A model generated the notes under the pieces. That model made no database searches. It saw nothing but the letters and a program-made list of their open reading frames with translations, and had not been told where the DNA came from. Both the position numbers and the translations under genes were made by a program. Positions 1 through 4,983 of a DNA stretch of 7,771 nt are shown in pieces. Numbering within the stretch: position 1 is the stretch's first letter; each line of letters starts with the position of its first letter. Source of the DNA: Scybalousia_A sp964626385 (lineage in GTDB: Bacteria > Bacteroidota > Bacteroidia > Bacteroidales > P3); NCBI GenBank assembly GCA_964626385.1, contig CAZVEO010000089.1, positions 1-7,771 of the forward strand. The letters are read 5' to 3'.

Positions 1-72
1 GAAAGTTTGGTTTCTACAATGGAAGATGCTTCTATATCATTTATGGACATCTTGGTAAAGAATAGAAAGTAA
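1..72 (+). CDS. ExbB/TolQ/MotA-family proton channel subunit, C-terminal end only
   Basis: Frame 1 is open from the first base and ends in TAA at 70-72, giving the last 23 residues (ESLVSTMEDASISFMDILVK, then NRK). A tail of the form 'leu-val-x-x-met-glu-x-x-x-x-x-phe-met-asp-x-leu' is typical of the cytoplasmic C-terminus of Bacteroidota MotA/TolQ/ExbB proteins. The gene order that follows (small membrane protein, ExbD, ExbD) strongly supports this. The full protein would be the multi-helix inner-membrane channel subunit that pairs with ExbD to use proton motive force. Only the tail is visible, so the family call rests on that tail plus context. I cannot tell ExbB from TolQ. Confidence 0.75.
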   Translation, partial: ESLVSTMEDASISFMDILVKNRK

Positions 73-133
73 ATTTATTTGATGTTAAATCATCTATATT
101 GTAAATAATATAGATATGTGAAATAATTTACTT
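67..133 (+). other. Long AU-rich stem-loop across the exbB stop codon
   Basis: The sequence at 67-80 (AAGTAAATTTATTT) pairs with 121-133 (AAATAATTTACTT) with one bulged base. Inside, 92-100 (ATCTATATT) pairs perfectly with 107-115 (AATATAGAT) around a 6-nt loop. The outer stem contains the stop codon at 70-72. No U-tract follows, so it does not look like a terminator. An mRNA processing or stability element between the channel gene and the next gene is possible, but this is inference. Confidence 0.4.
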
Positions 134-144
134 AAATAAAAACC

Positions 145-151
145 AAGGAGG
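145..151 (+). promoter_or_regulatory. Strong Shine-Dalgarno for the 148-aa membrane protein
   Basis: AAGGAGG lies 8 nt before the ATG at 160 and fixes that start. Such complete Shine-Dalgarno sequences are uncommon in Bacteroidota, where most genes have only A-rich leaders. Confidence 0.7.
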
Positions 152-159
152 AAAAATAA

Positions 160-606
160 ATGAAAAAAGAAAAAAGAATAGTTTTAATCATTGCGATGGT
201 CATATCTGTTTTGGCTTCATTGGCGACCATTGGATATGCGTTGACTAAGACTGACGATATGGGGCTTGAACCTACTGGTTTTGCCAATGTGTGCTGGTCT
301 TTTGCGTATTGGACTGCTGCGGTGTTGATTTTTTGTTCCGCTATAATAGGTATAGTTTTTCTTATAAAAGATGCTATAAGTGTTAAGGCAAGATATTTGA
401 TAATTTTGGCCATAACCATAGTAGCCTTTATTATATCTTATTTTGTAGCCTCTGGAACAGATATTTCGCAAATGGTGTTTGAAAAATCAGGAGCTGATTA
501 TTCTTCTTCAAAAATAGTAGGAGCTGGTTTGTATACAGTTTATATATTGTTCTTCGGACTTATAGCATCTGTTATTTTTGCAGAAATAGCAAAACGTTTT
601 AAATAA
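160..606 (+). CDS. Small four-helix membrane protein of the exb cluster
   Basis: This is a 148-aa integral membrane protein. Hydrophobic segments lie near residues 8-26, 46-69, 79-97 and 118-142, with a basic N-terminus (MKKEKR) and a basic C-terminus (AKRFK). This predicts four helices with both ends in the cytoplasm. I recognise no catalytic motif. It sits between the ExbB-type gene and the first ExbD-type gene, and its stop is only 10 bp before the next start. I recall comparable uncharacterised membrane proteins at this position in Bacteroidota exb clusters. By context it is probably an accessory subunit or assembly partner of the ExbB-ExbD complex, but that is inference. The start is set by the AAGGAGG at 145-151. 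Confidence 0.8.
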   Translation: MKKEKRIVLIIAMVISVLASLATIGYALTKTDDMGLEPTGFANVCWSFAYWTAAVLIFCSAIIGIVFLIKDAISVKARYLIILAITIVAFIISYFVASGTDISQMVFEKSGADYSSSKIVGAGLYTVYILFFGLIASVIFAEIAKRFK

Positions 607-616
607 TAAGGATATT

Positions 617-1204
617 ATGGCAAGAAAAAAGAAAAAAGGGTTACCTGCGTTAAATTCTTCGTCAATGTCGGATATTTCGTTTTTGTTATTGACTTTTTTC
701 CTATTGACTTCTTCTATCAATACGGATATGGGTATACAAAGACGTTTGCCACCGCCATCAGACCCTTCAGTAAAACCGCCAGATATTCACAAGCGAAATA
801 CTTTTGTTGTTCTTGTAAATATGAACGACCAATTGCTTGTGAATGGAGAGCCTGGTGATATCAACTCACTGAAAGATAGGACGAAGGAATTCCTTGCCAA
901 TCCTGCCAACGCTGCCAATTTACCAGAAAAGAAGCGTCAACGTATAGACTTGATAGGAGATTATGATGTTTCTCAAGGTGTTATATCTTTACAGAACGAT
1001 AGAGGTACTTCATACAAGATGTATCTTCAGGTCCAAAATGAGTTGGTAGCAGCAGTTAATGAATTGAGAAATGATTTGGCTAAGGAAAAATTCTCACGTA
1101 GTTATATGGACTGTACTAATGAGCAGAAGGAAGCTATAGATAAGGCAATTCCTGCTGCTATATCAGAGGCAGAACCAAAGAATGTAGGTGATAAGAAAAA
1201 ATAA
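617..1204 (+). CDS. ExbD/TolR-family biopolymer transport protein (long form, 195 aa)
   Basis: ExbD-type proteins have a short cytoplasmic N-terminus, one transmembrane helix with an essential acidic residue, and a periplasmic domain. With ExbB they convert proton motive force into work on TonB-like or other envelope partners. Here the N-terminus is very basic (MARKKKK). The signature SSSMSDISFLLLTFFLL follows at about residues 14-30, with the proton-pathway Asp at 19. A proline-rich linker (RRLPPPSDPSVKPP) lies at about 42-55. The periplasmic part is longer than in typical ExbD (about 140 aa in E. coli) and ends in a charged tail (GDKKK). A short AAGGA at 608-612 precedes the ATG. The gene is followed after 14 bp by a second, shorter ExbD gene, so the complex probably uses an ExbD pair. 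Confidence 0.92.
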   Translation: MARKKKKGLPALNSSSMSDISFLLLTFFLLTSSINTDMGIQRRLPPPSDPSVKPPDIHKRNTFVVLVNMNDQLLVNGEPGDINSLKDRTKEFLANPANAANLPEKKRQRIDLIGDYDVSQGVISLQNDRGTSYKMYLQVQNELVAAVNELRNDLAKEKFSRSYMDCTNEQKEAIDKAIPAAISEAEPKNVGDKKK

Positions 1205-1210
1205 AGGAGG
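1203..1210 (+). promoter_or_regulatory. Strong Shine-Dalgarno for the second ExbD gene
   Basis: AAAGGAGG overlaps the upstream stop codon (TAA, 1202-1204) and lies 8 nt before the ATG at 1219, fixing that start. The overlap suggests the two ExbD genes are translated from one message. Confidence 0.7.
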
Positions 1211-1218
1211 AAAATAAT

Positions 1219-1686
1219 ATGGCAAGATTTACGAAAGATAGTGGCAGGGAATTACCTGCAATGAACACGAGTTCAATGTCTGATATTGTGTTTATGTTCT
1301 TGTTCTTCTTTATGGTTATCTCTACAATGAGGGAGAGTTCTTTGATGGTAAAGATTACTGTACCTCAAGCCTCAGAAATACAAAAATTAGAGAAAAAATC
1401 TCTTGCAAGCAATATCTTCATAGGAGAGCCTATAGACCCAAAATATGGTACAGGTACTCGTATTCAGTTGAACGACCAATTGAGTGAAGTAAGTGATATT
1501 GTTGCTTTTGTTGAAAGTGAGCGAGCCGCTCGTAGTGAGGCGGACAAACCTTTGATAACTACAACTTTGAAATGTGATAGGGAAACAAGAATGGGTGATG
1601 TTACTGACGTTAAACAAGAATTGAGAAAAGCAGGAGCATTGCGTATTATGTATGCAGCATCAAGAAGAGTAAAGAATACATATTAA
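1219..1686 (+). CDS. ExbD/TolR-family biopolymer transport protein (short form, 155 aa)
   Basis: This is the second ExbD-type protein of the cluster and the last gene before the terminator at 1718-1755. The N-terminal part (MARFTKDSGRELPAMNTSSM) leads into SMSDIVFMFLFFFMVIST, a single helix at about residues 20-37 with the conserved Asp at 22. The periplasmic part, about residues 45-155, has the LITTTLKCDRETRMGDVTDVKQELRKAGALRIMYAA-type ending of ExbD domains, where a strand and a helix pack before the C-terminus. Its length is close to the family norm. It differs from the upstream copy by lacking the proline-rich linker and the extended periplasmic insert, so the two are probably not interchangeable. 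Paired ExbD genes behind an ExbB gene are common in Bacteroidota. Confidence 0.92.
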   Translation: MARFTKDSGRELPAMNTSSMSDIVFMFLFFFMVISTMRESSLMVKITVPQASEIQKLEKKSLASNIFIGEPIDPKYGTGTRIQLNDQLSEVSDIVAFVESERAARSEADKPLITTTLKCDRETRMGDVTDVKQELRKAGALRIMYAASRRVKNTY

Positions 1687-1717
1687 AATTTTTTAAGTTT
1701 TTAATTAAATTTTATTT

Positions 1718-1755
1718 AATGGATACTCCAAAGCAAAGGAGCGTCCATTTTTTTT
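1718..1755 (+). terminator. Rho-independent terminator of the exb cluster
   Basis: AATGGATACTCC (1718-1729) pairs with GGAGCGTCCATT (1738-1749) around an 8-nt loop. The 12-bp stem has one G-U pair and one A-C mismatch. Eight T residues follow at 1748-1755. It lies 31 bp after the last ExbD stop. Confidence 0.88.
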
Positions 1756-1871
1756 ATATTAATAAAAAATATTTTTTTATTGTTTTTCGTTATTTTCTTA
1801 AATATGTAAAAAGACTTTAAAATTTGTTTTTCTTGAGAATTAAGATTTAACAAAAAAAACTATAAACTGAT

Positions 1872-2714
1872 ATGGAAAAGATTATAAACAAAGAATTTGA
1901 AGGTGAAAGACCCTTGTATCATACCAAAGATTTGTATTTGGAAAACGTTATCATACACGCTGGAGAAAGTGCTTTAAAAGAAACTCATAACATAGAAGCA
2001 GTAAAATGTAGATTCGAAGGAAAATATCCTTTTTGGGAAACGTATGGTTTCAAAGTAAAAGATTGCTTTTTTACAGAGGGAGCGAGGGCAGCACTCTGGT
2101 ATAGCACAGATTTAGAGATGGAAGATTGTATTGTAGAGGCTCCAAAAATGTTTAGGGAAATGCAACGTTTGAAACTAAAAAATGTAAAACTTCCAAATGC
2201 ACTTGAGACCCTATGGCATTGCAAAGATATTGAAATAGAAAACGTACAGACAGAAAAAGCCGATTATATCTTTATGCACTGTGAAAATATAAAAATCAAT
2301 AATTACAGGCAAAATGGCAATTATTCTTTTCAGTATTGTAAGAATGTAGAAATACACAATTCTATTTTGAATACCAAAGATGCTTTTTGGAATACCGAAA
2401 ACGTTACCGTTTATGACAGCGAAATCAATGGTGAGTATCTTGCATGGTATTCAAAAAATCTTCGTTTGGTAAGGTGTAAAATTACTCAAACACAACCTCT
2501 TTGCTATTGCGAAAATTTAATTTTGGAAGATTGTACTTTTGGTGAAGATGCAGATTTGGCTTTTGAGTATTCTTCTATTCAAGCAACAATAAACGGTAAA
2601 GTAACATCAGTAAAAAATCCTTCAAGCGGAAAAATACTTGCAGATGGTTACGGTGAAATAATAATAAATGACGATATAAAGCAACCCGCTAATTGCGAAA
2701 TACTAACAAGATAA
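1872..2714 (+). CDS. DUF3737-family right-handed beta-helix protein
   Basis: This 280-aa protein has no signal peptide or membrane segment, so it is probably cytoplasmic. The opening (IINKEFEGERPLYHTKDLYLENVII) and the phrases 'GESALKETHNIEA', 'YPFWETYGFKVKDCFFTEGARAALWYS' and 'GEYLAWYSKNLRLVRC' match what I know of DUF3737. It consists of imperfect repeats of about 20 residues in which a hydrophobic strand ends in Cys or Asn and is followed by an aromatic pair such as FW, LW or WY (about residues 45-225). This is the pattern of a stacked beta-helix. The biochemical role of the family is not known to me. The leader is A-rich with no Shine-Dalgarno (aaaaaaaactataaactgat), as is usual in Bacteroidota. 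It appears monocistronic: a terminator lies upstream, and a terminator hairpin starts 20 bp after the stop. Confidence 0.85.
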   Translation: MEKIINKEFEGERPLYHTKDLYLENVIIHAGESALKETHNIEAVKCRFEGKYPFWETYGFKVKDCFFTEGARAALWYSTDLEMEDCIVEAPKMFREMQRLKLKNVKLPNALETLWHCKDIEIENVQTEKADYIFMHCENIKINNYRQNGNYSFQYCKNVEIHNSILNTKDAFWNTENVTVYDSEINGEYLAWYSKNLRLVRCKITQTQPLCYCENLILEDCTFGEDADLAFEYSSIQATINGKVTSVKNPSSGKILADGYGEIIINDDIKQPANCEILTR

Positions 2715-2715
2715 C

Positions 2716-2730
2716 ACACCCATAGGGTGT
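2716..2730 (+). other. Small GC-rich hairpin immediately after the DUF3737 stop
   Basis: ACACCC (2716-2721) and GGGTGT (2725-2730) pair perfectly around ATA. A weaker counterpart stands before the second 49-bp repeat: CACC 2809-2812 pairs with GGTG 2818-2821. The two-hairpin arrangement therefore appears to be part of the duplicated unit. Confidence 0.5.
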
Positions 2731-2774
2731 TTTATAAGGGCAAAGCCCTTATTTTTTATAGGTTAGCATAGGTT
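2726..2774 (+). repeat. 49-bp direct repeat, copy 1
   Basis: The 49 bases from GGTGTTTTATAAGGGC to TAGCATAGGTT are identical to 2818-2866. The unit contains a terminator hairpin followed by one and a half 10-bp words (ATAGGTTAGC, ATAGGTT). The copies start 92 bp apart. Outside the repeat the flanks diverge, apart from a conserved hairpin-forming CACCC on the left. Confidence 0.92.
2734..2757 (+). terminator. Rho-independent terminator in repeat copy 1
   Basis: ATAAGGGC (2734-2741) pairs perfectly with GCCCTTAT (2745-2752) around AAA, and T residues run from 2752 to 2757. It begins 20 bp after the DUF3737 stop and is its likely terminator. Confidence 0.82.
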
Positions 2775-2797
2775 GTAATAATTTGGCATACATTACA
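2758..2797 (+). repeat. 10-bp-period degenerate array, forward, block A
   Basis: Four consecutive decamers start at 2758, 2768, 2778 and 2788: ATAGGTTAGC, ATAGGTTGTA, ATAATTTGGC, ATACATTACA. The word decays from left to right but ATA at the start of each unit is kept. Confidence 0.6.
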
Positions 2798-2817
2798 GTC
2801 TGAGACTGCACCCACAA

Positions 2818-2866
2818 GGTGTTTTATAAGGGCAAAGCCCTTATTTTTTATAGGTTAGCATAGGTT
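2818..2866 (+). repeat. 49-bp direct repeat, copy 2
   Basis: This is an exact copy of 2726-2774 containing the same terminator hairpin. It continues into a longer decamer array (block B) than copy 1 does. Confidence 0.92.
2826..2849 (+). terminator. Rho-independent terminator in repeat copy 2
   Basis: ATAAGGGC (2826-2833), loop AAA, GCCCTTAT (2837-2844), with T residues from 2844 to 2849. It is the same hairpin as at 2734-2757, so it would be a second, redundant terminator for rightward transcription. Confidence 0.75.
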
Positions 2867-2899
2867 ATTATGAGTTTCTATAGGGTAGTATAACACAAA
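2850..2899 (+). repeat. 10-bp-period degenerate array, forward, block B
   Basis: Five consecutive decamers start at 2850: ATAGGTTAGC, ATAGGTTATT, ATGAGTTTCT, ATAGGGTAGT, ATAACACAAA. The consensus is ATAGGTTNNT. A period of 10 rules out simple coding constraint and equals about one helical turn. Confidence 0.7.
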
Positions 2900-2904
2900 G
2901 CTTT

Positions 2905-2919
2905 AGCCTCAGGCTTTTT
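2905..2919 (+). other. Short hairpin with T-tract between the array arms
   Basis: AGCC (2905-2908) pairs with GGCT (2912-2915) around TCA, followed by T residues to 2919. The stem is only 4 bp, so it is at best a weak terminator. It lies between the forward and inverted decamer arrays. Confidence 0.35.
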
Positions 2920-2954
2920 ATAATTGCAGAGCCGTTAAAAAAAGTAACAGTTTT

Positions 2955-3024
2955 GCCTTATCTCAACTTATGCTAACCTATCATAACTCATAATAACCTA
3001 TTCAAACCTAACAAAACTCACAAA
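2955..3024 (-). repeat. 10-bp-period degenerate array, inverted orientation, block C
   Basis: Read on the + strand, decamers start every 10 bp from 2955: GCCTTATCTC, AACTTATGCT, AACCTATCAT, AACTCATAAT, AACCTATTCA, AACCTAACAA, AACTCACAAA. AACCTAT is the reverse complement of the ATAGGTT word of blocks A and B. In addition, 2985-3000 is an exact 16-bp reverse complement of 2861-2876, and 2969-2981 is an exact 13-bp reverse complement of 2850-2862. Blocks B and C could therefore pair as two arms around a loop of about 60-70 nt. Confidence 0.7.
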
Positions 3025-3070
3025 AAAAATAAAAAATCGGTTTACTGATTATCAATAAGTTACAAATAAA

Positions 3071-3086
3071 AAACGTGCACGCGTTT
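3071..3086. promoter_or_regulatory. GC-rich dyad overlapping a -33 box, possible operator
   Basis: AAACG (3071-3075) and CGTTT (3082-3086) are inverted around 6 bp, and the core CGTGCACG (3074-3081) is a perfect 8-bp palindrome. It stands out in very AT-rich DNA and overlaps the TTTG of the promoter at 3084-3115. This is the expected position for repressor binding, but no regulator is identified. Confidence 0.4.
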
Positions 3087-3115
3087 GGTCAGGTCAAAAA
3101 ATGTTCGTAACTTTG
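3084..3115 (+). promoter_or_regulatory. Bacteroidota-type promoter with no gene behind it
   Basis: TTTG at 3084-3087 and TAACTTTG at 3108-3115 match the -33 (TTTG) and -7 (TAnnTTTG) elements of the Bacteroidota primary sigma factor, with a 20-bp spacer that is ideal for the family. Transcription would start around 3120-3123 on the + strand. No open reading frame follows before the convergent gene ending at 3578, so the product, if any, would be non-coding or antisense. Confidence 0.6.
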
Positions 3116-3161
3116 TAAGAGAAAAATAACCCTACCTCAAAATTTCCACTTTTCATTTTTG

Positions 3162-3178
3162 TGATTATTTAATAATCA
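3162..3178 (+). other. Perfect AT-rich hairpin downstream of the orphan promoter
   Basis: TGATTAT (3162-3168) and ATAATCA (3172-3178) pair around TTA. It lies about 40 nt into the transcript predicted from the promoter at 3084-3115. It is weak on its own, because inverted repeats of this kind are expected by chance in AT-rich DNA. Confidence 0.35.
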
Positions 3179-3314
3179 ACAAAAACAAAGATTCATTTTT
3201 TTTAAATCGACAAGTCTAAAAATTTTTTCTTCAAAAAAAATATCTCAAAAACACTGAAAATCAAGAAAATGCCAGATTTTGCACCCTTAAAAAAGTTAAC
3301 TCACTAATAACAAC

Positions 3315-3332
3315 TGTAATACTTGTAATACT
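3315..3332 (+). repeat. Tandem 9-bp repeat
   Basis: TGTAATACT occurs twice head to tail at 3315-3323 and 3324-3332. No function can be assigned. Confidence 0.5.
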
Positions 3333-3544
3333 TTTATTTTTGATTTTAACTATATATAGAAAATTTGTTTTGAGTATTTTTTATAAATTATTAAGAGTTA
3401 GTACAAGATATATAGAGACAATGGCATAGCCTAAAGATAATATATCTCTAATACGCTTAAACAACTATCATACTGTTAACTATACCTACTTATTAAAAAA
3501 ACAGACTCTTTAACTAATTTTTTGCACTTATTTAGTAAAATTGC

Positions 3545-3558
3545 GACTCAATAGAGTC
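3545..3558 (-). terminator. Possible terminator hairpin after the thioredoxin-like gene
   Basis: GACTC (3545-3549) and GAGTC (3554-3558) pair around AATA, 20 bp downstream of the minus-strand stop. On the minus strand it is followed only by a weak T-rich run (gcaatttt). An alternative pairing joins AGACTCT at 3503-3509 with AGAGTCT at 3553-3559. Confidence 0.35.
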
Positions 3559-3577
3559 TAAGAATTTATAAAAAAAA

Positions 3578-4255
3578 TTAATTATTATAAATCAAAGGTT
3601 TATAATCTAAATATACAGTATCTATTTTATTAAAATCTATCTGCTCAAGGTTCTTGTTAAGTATATAATACATATCCGTTGCATGTACTCTTACTTGATT
3701 CCCTTTATAAATGTAATAAGATAATTTTAATTCATTGTCTTTACTAACAATAAAACTCGTAGGTATTCCCCAATTATCGTTAACTTGTACCTTTGTATTA
3801 AATATATAGTTTGCAATGTTGTTTAAGTTATTGAAATTTTTATTATTAAAACGCTGGTCATCATCTCGTAAATAATATTTAGTAATATTTTCCAGACCAA
3901 CACGTTTCAATAATTTATCATTTCCCTTTATTCCTGCAGTTGATTCCATTATATAGTACCACTTAACTTCTGTATCACCCACCTTATTTAGTATTTTTGG
4001 GTATACCTCTATCATATTCCTTACACAAGGTCCGCAGTTAGTACCATAAAAAATTACAAACTTATAGTGTGTTGTGTCTTCAAGTATCATTTTCTTTAAT
4101 TGTTTTGCTGTCAAAGGTATATAGTCCTTCATCTGAGACGCTATCTTTATATCTTTCTTTGTTTCTGGAAAACCAAAATTTACAGAAATGCACCCAAAAA
4201 ACAAAACAATAACCAAACACAAAGATATAGCCATCAAAAATCTAACTTTTTTCAT
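3578..4255 (-). CDS. Membrane-anchored thioredoxin-fold protein (CGPC), probable lipoprotein
   Basis: This 225-aa protein starts with a basic N-terminus (MKKVR), a hydrophobic stretch (residues 6-21) and FFGC at 19-22. C22 is the likely lipidation site, although Phe at -3 departs from the usual lipobox. From about residue 50 it reads as a thioredoxin domain: the strand KFVIFYGTNCGPC carries the redox motif CGPC at 74-77, and WGIPTSFIV at 162-170 gives the cis-proline (P165) that faces the active site. It should therefore act as a thiol-disulfide oxidoreductase on the periplasmic side of a membrane. An insert of about 60 residues rich in Asn and Asp lies between the motif and the cis-proline. 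The upstream gene on the same strand encodes a cysteine-containing lipoprotein 97 bp away. It resembles the many TlpA/redoxin-like lipoproteins of Bacteroidota, but the substrate is unknown. Confidence 0.8.
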   Translation of the reverse strand: MKKVRFLMAISLCLVIVLFFGCISVNFGFPETKKDIKIASQMKDYIPLTAKQLKKMILEDTTHYKFVIFYGTNCGPCVRNMIEVYPKILNKVGDTEVKWYYIMESTAGIKGNDKLLKRVGLENITKYYLRDDDQRFNNKNFNNLNNIANYIFNTKVQVNDNWGIPTSFIVSKDNELKLSYYIYKGNQVRVHATDMYYILNKNLEQIDFNKIDTVYLDYKPLIYNN

Positions 4256-4352
4256 AAGAATAATATATTTACAAATTATAAAATTTTTACACTTATATAT
4301 CTTGATAAATACAGCAACACCTCTTATTGTAAGAAAGCAAATTTATAATATC

Positions 4353-4943
4353 CTATTTGGTTGTTTCATAGTAAGGGGTTGAGAAAGAATAAGCATCTAT
4401 ATCTTTAGAGTATGAAATTTTATATTGACCCACAGGTATTATTACAGAATTATCTACCTGCATAGATTTTAACATCTCTGGTTCTTCTATTTCAACTTCT
4501 TCTGTAAAATCAATATAGCCCTTTTCAATCCTTTTAAAAAAATCGTTTTTCTCATCCTCTGTTGCATACTTACAACTAACATTCCAATTAATAGAATTTT
4601 TTGAATATGTCAAATATGCATATATGGACTCACCGTATTTCTCATAATAAGAATACACCCAATCCTTAGGAATCTTTATAGGGGGTTCGCCATGTGTCAA
4701 AAATAATACACATAAAAAACCGCCATCTACACAATAGTTATCGGACCAGCGACCTTTTGACTTCATTCCAAAATGAAACTCTATGATTGTGCCATCACCG
4801 GACTTAGAAGTTTTTTGAGAATTCAAACTTGATACGGAATCATTCATAGTAATGTCTTCTCTATCATTACAAGAGTTTAAAAATATTACTAACAATACTA
4901 CTGACAGTAAACCTAAACTTACAGAGATAACCTTTGTTTTCAT
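4353..4943 (-). CDS. Secreted lipoprotein of unknown function with three extra cysteines
   Basis: This 196-aa protein has a clear lipoprotein signal: MKTK, a hydrophobic core (about 5-22) and the lipobox LNSC with C25 lipidated. The acidic CNDRED after the cysteine resembles the charged stretch reported as a surface-export signal in Bacteroidota lipoproteins, so it may be cell-surface exposed (inference). A Ser/Asn/Lys-rich linker (30-50) leads to IIEFHFGMKSKGRWSDNYC. Cysteines at 71, 78 and 124 could form a disulfide plus one free thiol. The region near 168-175 (VIIPVGQYKI) resembles C-terminal segments that I loosely recall from small Bacteroidota lipoproteins. I do not recognise a named family. 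It is followed by the thioredoxin-fold gene on the same strand, which suggests shared transcription and perhaps a redox partnership. Confidence 0.75.
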   Translation of the reverse strand: MKTKVISVSLGLLSVVLLVIFLNSCNDREDITMNDSVSSLNSQKTSKSGDGTIIEFHFGMKSKGRWSDNYCVDGGFLCVLFLTHGEPPIKIPKDWVYSYYEKYGESIYAYLTYSKNSINWNVSCKYATEDEKNDFFKRIEKGYIDFTEEVEIEEPEMLKSMQVDNSVIIPVGQYKISYSKDIDAYSFSTPYYETTK

Positions 4944-4983
4944 TTCTTTTTTGTTTTAATTATTAGAAATAATAGTTATTTTG

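Larger units (their letters stand above)
2715..3577. other. 863-bp gene-free block with repeats and an orphan promoter
   Basis: I find no supportable gene on either strand. The left half (to about 3024) is made of terminator hairpins, two exact 49-bp repeats and 10-bp-period arrays, each listed separately. The right half is very AT-rich and holds a Bacteroidota-type promoter at 3084-3115, a small hairpin at 3162-3178, a tandem 9-mer at 3315-3332 and dyads near 3503-3559. The longest ATG-initiated frame I noticed after the promoter is a 12-codon frame at 3269-3307 with no ribosome binding site. Confidence 0.7.

Noticed and set aside
1761..1781. A/T inverted repeat (AATAAAAAA with TTTTTTATT) as a second terminator
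   Set aside because: It has no GC pairs, so the stem would be too weak. The terminator at 1718-1755 already explains the end of the cluster.
2758..3024. Regularly repeated words suggesting a CRISPR array
   Set aside because: The period is only 10 bp with no separate spacers, the units are degenerate, and no cas gene is present.
2715..3024. Insertion sequence bounded by inverted repeats
   Set aside because: There is no transposase fragment in any frame and no clean terminal inverted repeat with target duplication. A non-autonomous element remains possible and is raised as a finding.
3269..3307. 12-codon frame MPDFAPLKKLTH downstream of the orphan promoter
   Set aside because: It has no ribosome binding site, is too short to support, and lies about 150 nt into the putative transcript.
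3406..3447. Dyad AGATATAT/ATATATCT with an inner GGC/GCC as a structured RNA
   Set aside because: The stem is almost entirely A-T and the inner stem only 3 bp, which is within chance expectation for this composition.
4338..4345. TAAATTTG on the minus strand as a separate promoter for the thioredoxin-like gene
   Set aside because: The -7 box matches, but no TTTG or TTG is found at the -33 distance, and such boxes arise by chance in AT-rich DNA.
4100..4382. Two overlapping + strand reading frames (4100-4348 and 4188-4382)
   Set aside because: Both are antisense to the thioredoxin-like signal region and its leader. The peptides are Lys/Ile/Asn-rich without domain features.
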